From an uncultured Lachnospiraceae bacterium (GTDB taxonomy: Bacteria > Bacillota_A > Clostridia > Lachnospirales > Lachnospiraceae), in contig CAJTOU010000003.1 in assembly GCA_910577835.1 (NCBI GenBank), forward strand, positions 1 through 64,000: a DNA stretch of 64,000 nucleotides, in the 5' to 3' direction. Numbering within the stretch: position 1 is the first letter of the stretch; each line of letters starts with the position of its first letter. The notes under the pieces were generated by a model. It saw nothing but the letters and a program-made list of their open reading frames with translations. It was not told where the DNA came from and did no database searches. Both the position numbers and the translations under genes were made by a program. Of this stretch, positions 35,375 through 44,995 are shown piece by piece.

Positions 35375-35530
35375 ATAAGTATAGAATAAAATGGAAACAG
35401 CATAAAACAGAAATAGAATAAAGCGGAAATAAAATAAAACAGAAACAAGAGTCCAACGGAAACGAAGGTCAAACGAAAACAAAAGTCAAATGGAAATGAA
35501 GGTCAAACAGAAACTGGATGCAACAGAAAT
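35375..35530 (+). repeat. Purine-rich degenerate tandem repeats upstream of tilS
   Basis: Imperfect units such as GGAAACGAAGGTCAAAC, GAAAACAAAAGTCAAAT and GGAAATGAAGGTCAAAC (17 bases each) follow AATAAAACAGAAA-type units, up to the ribosome site. They sit between spoIIE and tilS with no terminator. Confidence 0.75.
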
Positions 35531-35540
35531 GGAGAGTGGA

Positions 35541-37010
35541 ATGACACACACAATCGAAAAAACAGTAGAAAATTACATGGAAGCCTGTCATATGCTTGAT
35601 GGTGTACAGAATATAGCCGCAGGTATATCGGGAGGACCAGATTCTATGTGTATGCTGCATATTCTGCATAGATTAAGAGAAAAGTATGGATATCGGCTGG
35701 TAGCTGTTCATGTGCATCACGGGATACGGGGACAGGCCGCCGACGAGGATATGGAGTATGTCAGACAGTGCTGCGGGGAATGGGGGATAGAAATCCGGTT
35801 TTTCTGCTGCAAGGTGGAAGAACAGGCTGCAAAATGGCATATGTCCACAGAGGAGGCGGGAAGAAAAATAAGATATGATTGTTTTTCAGAGGTACTAAAG
35901 AAGCTGGGAGGAGGAAAAATTGCAGTTGCCCATAACAGTGAAGACAGCAGCGAAACATTTCTTCTAAATCTGTTTCGGGGCACCGGTATCAGAGGCCTGA
36001 CCGGAATCAGACCGGTCAGGCAGAATGTGATTCGGCCGGTTTTGTGCCTGAAAAGAATGGAGATACAGGAATATTTAAGAGAAAATGGAATAGATTATAG
36101 AACAGATGCAACAAATGACAAGGATTTGTATACAAGAAACAAAATTCGAAATCGGATAATGCCGTATGTATATGAAAATATTAATCCAAAAGCATCAGAG
36201 CATATTTTTCAGGCTGCACATGCTCTGGATGAAATCTGTGAATATATGGAGAAACAGGCGGATATGGTATATCAGACATCGGTATGCCAAGGTGAAGAAG
36301 CATATGTTGTGGATATTGTTAAAATAATACAATATGACAGGATTTTGCAGAAAATGACATACAGAAAGGTTATTCTGGCACTTGTCGGAAAACTCAAGGA
36401 TATTACGGCAGCGCATGTGGATATGATAATGGGGCTTATGGCAGGAGAGACAGGAAAAAAGATACATCTTCCCTACCATATCATATGTGAAAAACAGTAT
36501 AACAAAGTACTGATATATCGTTTTCGAAAATGTGAAACACATGCTTTTTTCTGTGCGGAATACAATATTCAGGGGCTTACGGAGGAAAAAATAGAGGTAT
36601 TGCCAGAGCAAAAAGGTGCTATTCGGATGAAACTGGTAAAAAATGTAAGAAGAAATATGAAAATTCAAGAAAAAATGTATACGAAATGGCTGAATTATGA
36701 TATACTAAAAAATGGCTTTCAGATACGGACCCGCAGACCCGGCGATTATATTGTTATTAATCGTCAGGGCGGGAGAAAAAAACTAAAGGATTATTTTATA
36801 AATCTGAAAATACCACGGGAGGAAAGAGAACATATCCTTTTGCTTGCAAAGGGAAGCGAAATTTTTTGGATAATTGGGTACAGAGTAAGTGAAGACTGCA
36901 GAATTTCTGAAAATACAGAGAATATATTGGAAATAGAATATCTTGAAGGGCCGGCAGATATCAGGCATACGACAGAGAACCCCAATGTATTAATCAGCGA
37001 GGAGGTATAG
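35541..37010 (+). CDS. tilS: tRNA(Ile)-lysidine synthetase
   Basis: A 489-residue enzyme that converts C34 of the AUA-reading tRNA(Ile) to lysidine using ATP and lysine. The PP-loop ISGGPDSM is at about residue 28, HHGIRG near 61, and the N-domain GTGIRGLTGI near 145. The C-terminal TilS domain includes RRPGD and the block RKKLKDYFI. ATG 35541 is preferred because GGAGAG lies just upstream; earlier in-frame codons lie in the repeat tract. Four bases from ftsH. In many Clostridia hpt lies between tilS and ftsH; it is absent here. Confidence 0.93.
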   Translation: MTHTIEKTVENYMEACHMLDGVQNIAAGISGGPDSMCMLHILHRLREKYGYRLVAVHVHHGIRGQAADEDMEYVRQCCGEWGIEIRFFCCKVEEQAAKWHMSTEEAGRKIRYDCFSEVLKKLGGGKIAVAHNSEDSSETFLLNLFRGTGIRGLTGIRPVRQNVIRPVLCLKRMEIQEYLRENGIDYRTDATNDKDLYTRNKIRNRIMPYVYENINPKASEHIFQAAHALDEICEYMEKQADMVYQTSVCQGEEAYVVDIVKIIQYDRILQKMTYRKVILALVGKLKDITAAHVDMIMGLMAGETGKKIHLPYHIICEKQYNKVLIYRFRKCETHAFFCAEYNIQGLTEEKIEVLPEQKGAIRMKLVKNVRRNMKIQEKMYTKWLNYDILKNGFQIRTRRPGDYIVINRQGGRKKLKDYFINLKIPREEREHILLLAKGSEIFWIIGYRVSEDCRISENTENILEIEYLEGPADIRHTTENPNVLISEEV

Positions 37011-37013
37011 GTT

Positions 37014-38852
37014 TTGGATAAGAGAAAAGCAGGCGGAATAGGATTTTATGTGGCATTTGTACTGGTGATAATAGCGGTTTATATGCTGTTTCGGGTGGCA
37101 AATACAACAAGCAGTGAGTATAATCTGACAAAATTCAAACAGGATTTGGCGGATAATAAGGTAAAAGAGTGCACCATTGTGCAAAATAAAGAAGTTCCGA
37201 CAGGATATATTCAGGTTCGGTTTGAAAGCGGCGCTTACAAAAAATTTTATGTTTCTGATGTGAATGAAGTAATCAGTTGCGCAGAAGCTGCCGATATAAA
37301 ATATACCATGGACGATGTACAGAGGGACAGTCTGTTTCTTACTACGATACTGCCACTTCTTGTAATTGTGGTGCTTGTATTTGTGGTAATCAGTATGCTG
37401 AGTCCGAATACGGGAGGCGGAAACACCAATTCGAAAATGATGAACTTCGGAAAAAGCCGCGCAAAGATGATAAGTCCGGATGCAAAAAAATATACCTTTC
37501 AAAACGTAGCCGGTCTTAGAGAGGAAAAGGATGAACTGGAGGAAATCGTGGATTTCTTGAAGTTTCCTTCAAAATATATAGATGTAGGCGCAAGAATTCC
37601 AAAGGGAGTGATTCTTGTAGGCCCTCCGGGAACCGGAAAAACTCTTTTGGCAAAGGCGATTGCGGGCGAAGCGGGTGTTCCGTTTTTCAGTATTTCCGGT
37701 TCGGATTTTGTGGAAATGTTTGTCGGAGTCGGTGCATCGAGAGTAAGAGATTTATTTGAAGAGGCAAAAAAGAACTCCCCATGTATTGTATTTATTGATG
37801 AAATTGATGCTGTGGCGAGAAGAAGAGGAACCGGCATGGGCGGCGGTCATGATGAAAGAGAACAGACTTTAAACCAGCTTCTTGTAGAAATGGATGGCTT
37901 TGGTGTCAATGAGGGCATTATCGTAATGGCTGCTACAAACCGTGTGGATATTCTTGACCCGGCGATTTTAAGACCGGGCCGGTTTGACCGCAAGATTTAT
38001 GTAGGCAGACCGGATGTAAAGGGCAGAGAGGAAATACTGGAGGTTCATGCAAAGAACAAGCCTTTGGGAGAAGATGTCGATTTGGAAAGAGTGGCACAAA
38101 CCACAGCGGGCTTTGCGGGAGCAGATTTGGAAAATCTGTTAAATGAGGCCGCTATTCAGGCTGCAAAGCATGACAGAAAGTTTATTGTGCAACAGGACAT
38201 TGATAAATCCTTTATCAAAGTAGGTATTGGAACAGAGAAGAAGAGCAGAATTATTTCTGATAAGGAAAAGAGGGTGACAGCCTTTCATGAGGCGGGACAT
38301 GCGATTCTTTTTCATGTGCTTCCGGATGTGGGACCGGTACATACGGTATCTATTATTCCAACAGGAAACGGCGCTGCTGGTTATACCATGCCGCTGCCGG
38401 AAAAGGATGAAATGTTTAACACAAAGGGAAAGATGATTCAGAGTATTATGGTAAGTCTCGGAGGAAGAATTGCAGAAGAGCTTACTTTTGAAGATATTAC
38501 AACAGGAGCTTCACAGGATATTAAGCAGGCGACGAATTATGCAAAGGCAATGGTGACAAAGTTTGGCATGTCTGAAGAACTTGGTCTGATTGCATATGGA
38601 AATGACGAGGAGGAGGTGTTTATCGGAAGAGATTTGGCTCATGGAAGAAGCTATGCGGAAGAGACAGCTTCAAAGATTGACAATGAGGTCAGACGTATTG
38701 TAGATGAATGTTATAAAAATGCCAGAACGATTATTGATGAGCACAGAGATGTTCTGGAAAAATGTGCGAAATTATTGATTGAAAAGGAAAAGATAACACA
38801 GGAAGAGTTTGAAACCTTATTTCAGCAAAGAAATAAAGTTGTTACAGAGTAA
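37014..38852 (+). CDS. ftsH: ATP-dependent zinc metalloprotease FtsH
   Basis: A 612-residue membrane AAA+ protease. Two membrane helices flank an external domain (residues ~8-27 and ~108-128). Walker A GPPGTGKT is at 203-210, Walker B FIDEIDA near 260, the second region of homology ends LRPGRFDR near 320, and the zinc motif HEAGH begins at H425. It degrades unneeded membrane and regulatory proteins. It starts at TTG after AGGAGGTATAG, close to tilS, so they are likely co-transcribed. Confidence 0.97.
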   Translation: MDKRKAGGIGFYVAFVLVIIAVYMLFRVANTTSSEYNLTKFKQDLADNKVKECTIVQNKEVPTGYIQVRFESGAYKKFYVSDVNEVISCAEAADIKYTMDDVQRDSLFLTTILPLLVIVVLVFVVISMLSPNTGGGNTNSKMMNFGKSRAKMISPDAKKYTFQNVAGLREEKDELEEIVDFLKFPSKYIDVGARIPKGVILVGPPGTGKTLLAKAIAGEAGVPFFSISGSDFVEMFVGVGASRVRDLFEEAKKNSPCIVFIDEIDAVARRRGTGMGGGHDEREQTLNQLLVEMDGFGVNEGIIVMAATNRVDILDPAILRPGRFDRKIYVGRPDVKGREEILEVHAKNKPLGEDVDLERVAQTTAGFAGADLENLLNEAAIQAAKHDRKFIVQQDIDKSFIKVGIGTEKKSRIISDKEKRVTAFHEAGHAILFHVLPDVGPVHTVSIIPTGNGAAGYTMPLPEKDEMFNTKGKMIQSIMVSLGGRIAEELTFEDITTGASQDIKQATNYAKAMVTKFGMSEELGLIAYGNDEEEVFIGRDLAHGRSYAEETASKIDNEVRRIVDECYKNARTIIDEHRDVLEKCAKLLIEKEKITQEEFETLFQQRNKVVTE

Positions 38853-39180
38853 TGGGAAGATTTCTGATATTCTCTGTTTTGGAAAATATGAATAAAAAGC
38901 AGATGTTTTAGGATTGTTATTTGTGTGATTTGTGGCAGAAAAGGTAAAATGCACAAAAATAAATTTGAAAAAAATCAATGTTTGTGCACACTTTTTTAGG
39001 AAAGGCTGGTATATTATGTATTGTAAAACCCCCCAATACATTATATGTTACACCCCATAAAAACAAAATAACTTCTCCTGAAACGGACAGCGCAGGCTGT
39101 CCGTTTTGTTTGGATAATCAATTTCATGTGATTCACGATTCATTTTATGAATCGCTCAATACCATACGATTGAAAGGAAA
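38853..39180 (+). other. Gap between ftsH and the GH13 gene
   Basis: This 328-base gap is AT-rich and holds a terminator (39081-39106) and a palindrome CGATTCA-TTTTA-TGAATCG (39136-39154) close to the GH13 start, a possible operator. An open frame here (68 codons) runs through the terminator and is not credible as a gene. Confidence 0.6.
39081..39106 (+). terminator. Terminator upstream of GH13 gene
   Basis: AAACGGACAGC, loop GCAG, GCTGTCCGTTTT. Probably ends a transcript from ftsH or attenuates the GH13 transcript. Confidence 0.8.
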
Positions 39181-41334
39181 ATGAGAATGATACAGTTAAA
39201 TAATCTTAGTGAGACAAGTAAAAAAATATTATATATTCAAAATATGAGAGCATTGCTGCGGAAAGAATCATTTTTCAGCGACGGAACAGACCAGTATCTG
39301 GTTCCGTCAGAACCAAATGCCGGAGATGAGGTTAAAATTCGTTTCAGAACGGCACAGGCAAATGCGGATTGTGTGTATTTGTGCATCGGTGGAGAGCAGA
39401 TTAGTATGACACTGATGAAAAGAACAGAAATGTTTGATTATTATGAGGCGCTATATCGTCTTGGAGAACAGAAAGTTAATTATCATTTTGAGATAACAAA
39501 TAAATTTGAGTGCTGCTATTATGACAAGCTCGGTACATCAAATGAACCCCGCATGGATTATCAGTTTTCCCTGATTCCGGGATTTTCCACTCCTGACTGG
39601 GCAAAGGGTGCCGTGATGTACCAGATTTATACAGACCGTTTTTATAACGGCGATAAAACAAATGATGTACTTACAAATGAGTACGTATATATTGAGGGAT
39701 ATACAGAAAAGGTGGAGGACTGGTATAAATATCCTGCTGCTATGGGTGTGCGGGAATTTTATGGCGGTGACCTTCAGGGAGTTCTGGATAAAATGGATTA
39801 TCTGGAAAAACTGGGTATTCAGGTAATTTATTTTAATCCGCTGTTTGTATCGCCGTCAAATCACAAATATGACATACAGGATTATGACAATATCGACCCT
39901 CATATTGGAAAGATTGTGGATGATGAGGGAGAGGTGCTTGCTGTTGGAGAGAAGTCTAATACAAAGGCAGAAAAATATATCTCCAGAGTGACGAAAAAAG
40001 TGAATCTTGAAGCCAGCAATGAGCTTTTTGCACATCTTGTAGAAGAAGCGCATAAAAGAGGCATAAGGGTAATTATAGATGGTGTATTTAATCACTGTGG
40101 CTCCTTTAATAAATGGCTGGATAAAGAGGAAATTTATCAGGGCAGAGAAGACTATGCCGATGGAGCATATATTTCAAAGGAGAGTCCTTATCATAATTTC
40201 TTCACTTTTTTTGATGAGTCGGGAGAGAAATGGCCACACAATGGAGAATATGACGGCTGGTGGGGCTTTGATACACTGCCAAAGCTGAATTATGAAGGCT
40301 CTAGGGAGCTGGAAGAATATATTCTCGGAATTGGCAGAAAGTGGGTGTCTCCTCCATATAATGCAGATGGCTGGCGTCTTGACGTGGCAGCGGACCTCGG
40401 ACATTCACAGGAATATAACCATGAATTCTGGAAAAAGTTTCGAAAGGCAGTTAAGGAGGCAAATCCGGAAGCAATTATACTGGCTGAGCACTATGGGGAC
40501 CCTTCTTCGTGGCTTCAGGGAGACCAGTGGGATACAGTCATGAACTATGATGCATTTATGGACCCTATTACGTGGTATCTGACAGGAATAGAAAAACACA
40601 GCGATGAAAAAAATGAAAGTCTTCTGGGAAATTCCACATGGTTTTTTGACACAATGAAATATAATATGGCCAAATTTCATCATCAGTCGCTGATGGTAGC
40701 TATGAATGAGCTGTCCAACCATGACCATTCCAGATTTTTGACAAGAACAAATGGAATGACAGGCAGAACCTCGTCTATGGGGCCGGAGATGGCAAATCAG
40801 GGGGTCAGTAAAGCAGTCATGAAGGCGGCAGTAGTCATGCAGATGACATGGCCGGGAGCTCCTACCCTTTATTATGGTGATGAAGCCGGACTGTGCGGCT
40901 GGACAGACCCAGATAACCGGCGTACTTACCCGTGGGGACGTGAGGATATGGATTTGCTGGAATTTCACAGAGATATCATACAGATTCACAGAAGAAATCC
41001 GGCGTTAATCAAGGGGTCCTTCCTTCCGCTTCACTCTGAATATCAAATAATCGCATATGGAAGATTTTACAAGGATAACAAGATTGTAGTTGTGATAAAC
41101 AACAGTCGTGAAGAAAAATATGTCAGCATTAATGTTTATCCGATAGGGGTTTATTATAAATCAAAGGTAGTGCGGATTATGGAAACCTATGAGGAAGGAT
41201 ATAATGTGGGAAGGCTGGAAACCGGACTTGTAAATGGGGAGCTTCAGCTCAGAATGAAACCAAGGTCGGCGGCTGTTTTTTCCTGTGAGGGAGAAGTGCC
41301 GGTCATCTACTGTGCGTCGAAGGAATGGGCATAA
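39181..41334 (+). CDS. GH13 alpha-glucan hydrolase (neopullulanase/cyclomaltodextrinase type)
   Basis: A 717-residue cytoplasmic enzyme without a signal peptide. The N-terminal ~130 residues look like a CBM34 domain. The TIM barrel contains the nucleophile D401 in GWRLDVA, the acid/base E436 in LAEHYGD and the third carboxylate D515 in SNHDHSR. Start codon at 39181 has AAAGG upstream; ATG 39187 is an alternative. It cleaves alpha-1,4 glucans, cyclodextrins or pullulan. Next to an AraC regulator and a beta-xylosidase, all for carbohydrate use. Confidence 0.92.
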   Translation: MRMIQLNNLSETSKKILYIQNMRALLRKESFFSDGTDQYLVPSEPNAGDEVKIRFRTAQANADCVYLCIGGEQISMTLMKRTEMFDYYEALYRLGEQKVNYHFEITNKFECCYYDKLGTSNEPRMDYQFSLIPGFSTPDWAKGAVMYQIYTDRFYNGDKTNDVLTNEYVYIEGYTEKVEDWYKYPAAMGVREFYGGDLQGVLDKMDYLEKLGIQVIYFNPLFVSPSNHKYDIQDYDNIDPHIGKIVDDEGEVLAVGEKSNTKAEKYISRVTKKVNLEASNELFAHLVEEAHKRGIRVIIDGVFNHCGSFNKWLDKEEIYQGREDYADGAYISKESPYHNFFTFFDESGEKWPHNGEYDGWWGFDTLPKLNYEGSRELEEYILGIGRKWVSPPYNADGWRLDVAADLGHSQEYNHEFWKKFRKAVKEANPEAIILAEHYGDPSSWLQGDQWDTVMNYDAFMDPITWYLTGIEKHSDEKNESLLGNSTWFFDTMKYNMAKFHHQSLMVAMNELSNHDHSRFLTRTNGMTGRTSSMGPEMANQGVSKAVMKAAVVMQMTWPGAPTLYYGDEAGLCGWTDPDNRRTYPWGREDMDLLEFHRDIIQIHRRNPALIKGSFLPLHSEYQIIAYGRFYKDNKIVVVINNSREEKYVSINVYPIGVYYKSKVVRIMETYEEGYNVGRLETGLVNGELQLRMKPRSAAVFSCEGEVPVIYCASKEWA

Positions 41335-41338
41335 ACCT

Positions 41339-42097
41339 CTATGCTTCCCGCCATTTTCGCGGAGATGTTTTCATAATTGTCTGAAAGTTCCGGTTAAAGC
41401 TTCTCAGACTGTCATACCCGCACTGGTAGGCAATATCGGAAATGGAACAATCGCTGTTTTGCAGCAGAATTCCTGCATGATGAATACGATACTGATTCAG
41501 GTATTCTGTAAAAGAAAGATGAGAAATACGCTTAAAAGCTCTTGAGAGATAGGCATAGCTGTAGCCAAGCTCCTCCGAGAGCTTTTTTAGATTGCATTCC
41601 TCTTTAAAGTGTTGTTCTACATATTGGAAAACCTGCTCCGCCGCATGACTGTCGCCGTTTGAAAATGATAATTCGGCAAAGTCAGTAGATTCAGTCAGTT
41701 TTCCGCAGAGTTCATACAGTAATGCTTTCTGGCGAAAAATATTGTCTGTTTTAAATTTCTCCATAGTGACAGGCATATCGCAGAGAATCGGATTCTGTGG
41801 ATAAAGCCCCTGATAGCAGGAGGTGAAATAGTGAATCAAATCTGTTGAAAAATGCAGGATAGTAACTTCACTGGGAGTGAGGGAATGCAGGGAGTGAAGC
41901 TGATTTGATACAAGAAAGGCAGTTTCACCCATATTCAGGCGATAGGGAGTATGATTGACAGTTATCTCCACAATCCCTGATTTTATACTGATACATTCGT
42001 AGTGTAGGTGTAGATGCAGAGGCCACGATATATTTCTTGAAGAGAATATGGAGTAAAAATTTGGTATGCCAATTGAATTTTTTTCATATAAAATCAT
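41339..42097 (-). CDS. AraC-family transcriptional regulator
   Basis: A 252-residue regulator. A cupin-like N-terminal domain (VNHTPYRLNMGETAFLV and so on) is followed by a C-terminal double HTH with YAYLSRAFKRISHLSF and the second-HTH ISDIAYQCGYDSLRSFNR. It is divergent from the beta-xylosidase at 42366 and convergent with the GH13 gene. The shared 268-base region holds two long direct repeats that could be its operators. Confidence 0.92.
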   Translation of the reverse strand: MILYEKNSIGIPNFYSIFSSRNISWPLHLHLHYECISIKSGIVEITVNHTPYRLNMGETAFLVSNQLHSLHSLTPSEVTILHFSTDLIHYFTSCYQGLYPQNPILCDMPVTMEKFKTDNIFRQKALLYELCGKLTESTDFAELSFSNGDSHAAEQVFQYVEQHFKEECNLKKLSEELGYSYAYLSRAFKRISHLSFTEYLNQYRIHHAGILLQNSDCSISDIAYQCGYDSLRSFNRNFQTIMKTSPRKWREA

Positions 42098-42108
42098 GAA
42101 AAACCCTC

Positions 42109-42200
42109 CTGATATGACAAATCATGTCTTGTTTTTAAAAATGAGCTTGTAGAAAGAAATTGTCTTTTGTATTATCTGATATGACAAATTTTGTCCTGTT
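42109..42200. promoter_or_regulatory. Two 25-base direct repeats, likely AraC operators
   Basis: Copies at 42109-42133 and 42176-42200 share CTGATATGACAAAT and TGT(T/C)-type ends, with three mismatches, 67 bases apart. Each has an internal GACA/TGTC inverted repeat. The first abuts the AraC gene's ribosome site, the second lies upstream of the xylosidase -10 TATACT region. Confidence 0.7.
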
Positions 42201-42365
42201 CTAAACAAGCATTGGCGAGAAAAAAATTGCAGATATATGTATACTATACTTGTGTGAGAAAAAAGATGCAACCATTAATTTTGTCATAGATATTATTTTA
42301 ACAAAAAATTTTTGATATATGGCTGTTGAAATAGTAAAAAATAAACAGAAAAAGGAGAATTTAAG

Positions 42366-44333
42366 ATGAAGACATATCATGTTTCAAAAGCAGGTTCCGA
42401 CAGACAAAATGGAGATGAACATTCCCCGTTTCTGACAATTCAGAGGGCAGCAGAGCTGGCTATGCCGGGAGATACAGTGATTGTCCATGAAGGTGTGTAC
42501 AGGGAGTGGGTAAAACCGGTAAATAAGGGAATAAGCGATGCGTTTCGTATTACCTATCAGGCGGCAGAGGGCGAATGTGTTGTGATTAAAGGCTCTGAGG
42601 AGGTAACAGGCTGGAACAGGACAGAAGACGGAATCTGGAAAACAGAAGTTTCAAATGAGATTTTTAACGGAAAAAATCCATTTGCAGAAAAGATAGAGGG
42701 AGACTGGCTGGTGGACCCAAGCGAATATGAGGTTCACTGTGGTGCGGTATATTTAAACGGACAGGCGCTTTATGAAGCGAAGGATATGGAGGAACTGAAG
42801 GCTCCGAAAAAAAAGGACTATTCACTGTTGGCTACATGGGAAAACAGAAGAGAAGAAATAGACAGACCGGAGCAGACACTTCTTATGTGGTATGCTAAGG
42901 TTGAGGAGAATGTAACGATTCTTTATGCCAATTTTGGCAGCAGCGACCCAAATAAAGAATTGATAGAAATCAACGTAAGACCTGCATGTTTTTATCCGGC
43001 TCAGACAGGAGTGGATTATATCACAGTGCGCGGTTTTGAGATGGCTCATGCGGCAACACAGTGGGCTCCGCCTACTGCAAATCAGACAGGAATGTTAGGA
43101 CCAAACTGGAGCAAAGGATGGATTATTGAAAATAATATTCTGCATGACTCTAAATGCAGTGCTGTCAGTCTTGGAAAAGAGGCTTCGACAGGGCATAATT
43201 ATTTTACAAAAACGAAGAAAAAGCCAGATTATCAATATCAGATGGAGGCAGTATTCCATGCTCTCAGCAAGGGATGGAGCAGAGAACAGATTGGCTCACA
43301 TATTGTCAGGAATAATACAATTTATGACTGTGGGCAGACAGGTATTGTTGGACATATGGGCTGTGTATTCAGCCAGATATATGGTAATGAGATATACAGA
43401 ATCGCCACCAGACATGAATTCTGGGGACATGAGATAGCTGGAATCAAGCTTCATGCGGCTGTGGACGTACAGATTCATGATAATCATATCCATCATTGTT
43501 CATTGGGCACATGGCTTGACTGGCAGGCGCAGGGCGTCAGAGTAAGCCGTAATGTCTATGACCATAACAACAGAGATTTTATGATTGAAGTGACACATGG
43601 ACCATATCTGGTTGACAACAATATTTTTGCATCCGAGTACAATTTTACCAATGCCGCACAGGGAGGCGCATATGTTAATAATCTGTGCTGCGGCCTGATT
43701 AGCCACTATCCGGTGCTGGACCGCCCTACCCCTTATCATCTGCCTCACTCCACACAGGTAATGGGTGTAATCTGGGTATATGGACTGGACGACCGCTGGT
43801 ATCAGAATATGTTCGTGGGAGGCAGCGAGGAACGCCCATATGGAACTGTCACCTATAACGGAGCGCCTGTTTCTCTGGAAGAATTTGTAGAGCGCTACCA
43901 GAAATATGAGGGAGATTATCTGGCAGGCTATCGTGATGTAAAACAGCCGGCGTATATTCACAGAAATGTGTATATGCAGGGGGCTAAAGCTTTTGACAGA
44001 GAAGAGGATGCAAAGATGTTTTCCGAGTGGAAGCCAGAAGTGTCGGTTGAGACAGTGGAAGGAGAAGCAGTTCTTAAAATTACGCTGCCGGAAGGAATTT
44101 CGGATAAAGAGAATATGCGCATTACCTCTGAGATATTGGGAAATCCGCGTATTACAGAGGCGGGATATGAGAATCCTGACGGCTCACCGATTGTGATTGA
44201 TACAGATTTGCAGGGAAAAGCGCTGCCAGAACACCCACAGGCGGGACCGATACAAGGTCTGAAATCGGGAGAAAATACAGTAAATCTTGGAAAATACGGA
44301 GCATATAAGGCGAATAGCAGAATTAAAGCCTGA
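42366..44333 (+). CDS. GH120 beta-xylosidase (right-handed beta-helix)
   Basis: A 655-residue protein that, from my memory of the sequence, follows XylC of Thermoanaerobacterium through its whole length. It opens YHVSKAGSDRQNGDEHSPFL and shares AATQWAPPTANQ, HEIAGIKLHAAVDVQIH and YHLPHSTQVMG. The catalytic pair D385 (in TWLDWQAQG) and E408 (in IEVTHGPYL) keeps the 23-residue spacing of the known enzyme. It releases xylose from xylo-oligosaccharides. There is no signal peptide, so it acts inside the cell. Starts at ATG after AAAAGGAG. Divergent AraC gene. Confidence 0.9.
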   Translation: MKTYHVSKAGSDRQNGDEHSPFLTIQRAAELAMPGDTVIVHEGVYREWVKPVNKGISDAFRITYQAAEGECVVIKGSEEVTGWNRTEDGIWKTEVSNEIFNGKNPFAEKIEGDWLVDPSEYEVHCGAVYLNGQALYEAKDMEELKAPKKKDYSLLATWENRREEIDRPEQTLLMWYAKVEENVTILYANFGSSDPNKELIEINVRPACFYPAQTGVDYITVRGFEMAHAATQWAPPTANQTGMLGPNWSKGWIIENNILHDSKCSAVSLGKEASTGHNYFTKTKKKPDYQYQMEAVFHALSKGWSREQIGSHIVRNNTIYDCGQTGIVGHMGCVFSQIYGNEIYRIATRHEFWGHEIAGIKLHAAVDVQIHDNHIHHCSLGTWLDWQAQGVRVSRNVYDHNNRDFMIEVTHGPYLVDNNIFASEYNFTNAAQGGAYVNNLCCGLISHYPVLDRPTPYHLPHSTQVMGVIWVYGLDDRWYQNMFVGGSEERPYGTVTYNGAPVSLEEFVERYQKYEGDYLAGYRDVKQPAYIHRNVYMQGAKAFDREEDAKMFSEWKPEVSVETVEGEAVLKITLPEGISDKENMRITSEILGNPRITEAGYENPDGSPIVIDTDLQGKALPEHPQAGPIQGLKSGENTVNLGKYGAYKANSRIKA

Positions 44334-44339
44334 GTATGG

Positions 44340-44381
44340 AATGACCATGTTGTACATAATGTATAATGTGGTCATTTTTTT
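44340..44381 (+). terminator. Terminator after beta-xylosidase gene
   Basis: AATGACCA pairs with TGGTCATT around a 21-base loop and is followed by TTTTTTTC. Confidence 0.75.
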
Positions 44382-44530
44382 CTGGCTCATATAATATTAG
44401 AAGAGAATTAATAACTTGACATTTTATATATAAACAGTTAAAATATGTTTATCTTTTATGTAATAAAAATACGTCCCAAATAAAGTAAATTGTTTTGTAC
44501 TTCGAACAAAGTGAAAGGAACAAGTATAAA

Positions 44531-44995
44531 ATGCTGAAAATATGGTATTATGCAGGCACAGAATATATAGAAGATGCGCCTTCCTATTTTGACAATGTCT
44601 ATGAGGATGAATGGATTGAGGATGAATTTGTAAAAAAGATGATTCAGGATGTAGATAATTCCTCTGTTGTCAGTGCTCATGTGATTGAAAGTCCTGTTCT
44701 TGGGGCAATTACTCCACAGGATTTATCAGGAGGTGTTAAGGTGCTGATATTAATGTTAAAAGATGACTCCTTTATCTATAATCTATCTAATTGTGGAAAT
44801 AATTGTGCGAAATGGGTATTGGAAATCGCAGAAAAAAAAGATTTGACAGTATACCTGCAACATATGATTTGCTTTGAAGGAGAATTTAAAATCCAGATTA
44901 TGAATACAGGAAAAATTGTGCATAACCATGCAGAATATATAGAAGGTTTATTAGAAGCGGAGAGGATGCTGGATGAAAGGCAGTTATCATTTTAA
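44531..44995 (+). CDS. DUF4869 protein
   Basis: A 154-residue protein matching the DUF4869 pattern: it opens MLKIWYYAGTEYIEDAPSYF, then has acidic helices, a SPVLGAITPQDLSGGVK turn, and KVLILMLKDDS. There is no catalytic motif, signal or membrane segment. ATG 44531 has GAAAGGA upstream and is preferred over the TTG at 44495. Its last 23 bases overlap the start of a P-loop ATPase gene, which makes a co-translated pair. Function is unknown. Confidence 0.8.
   Translation: MLKIWYYAGTEYIEDAPSYFDNVYEDEWIEDEFVKKMIQDVDNSSVVSAHVIESPVLGAITPQDLSGGVKVLILMLKDDSFIYNLSNCGNNCAKWVLEIAEKKDLTVYLQHMICFEGEFKIQIMNTGKIVHNHAEYIEGLLEAERMLDERQLSF

Noticed and set aside
38978..39184. 68-codon open frame upstream of the GH13 gene
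   Set aside because: It runs through a strong terminator hairpin and a palindrome, overlaps the next start, and lacks a ribosome site.
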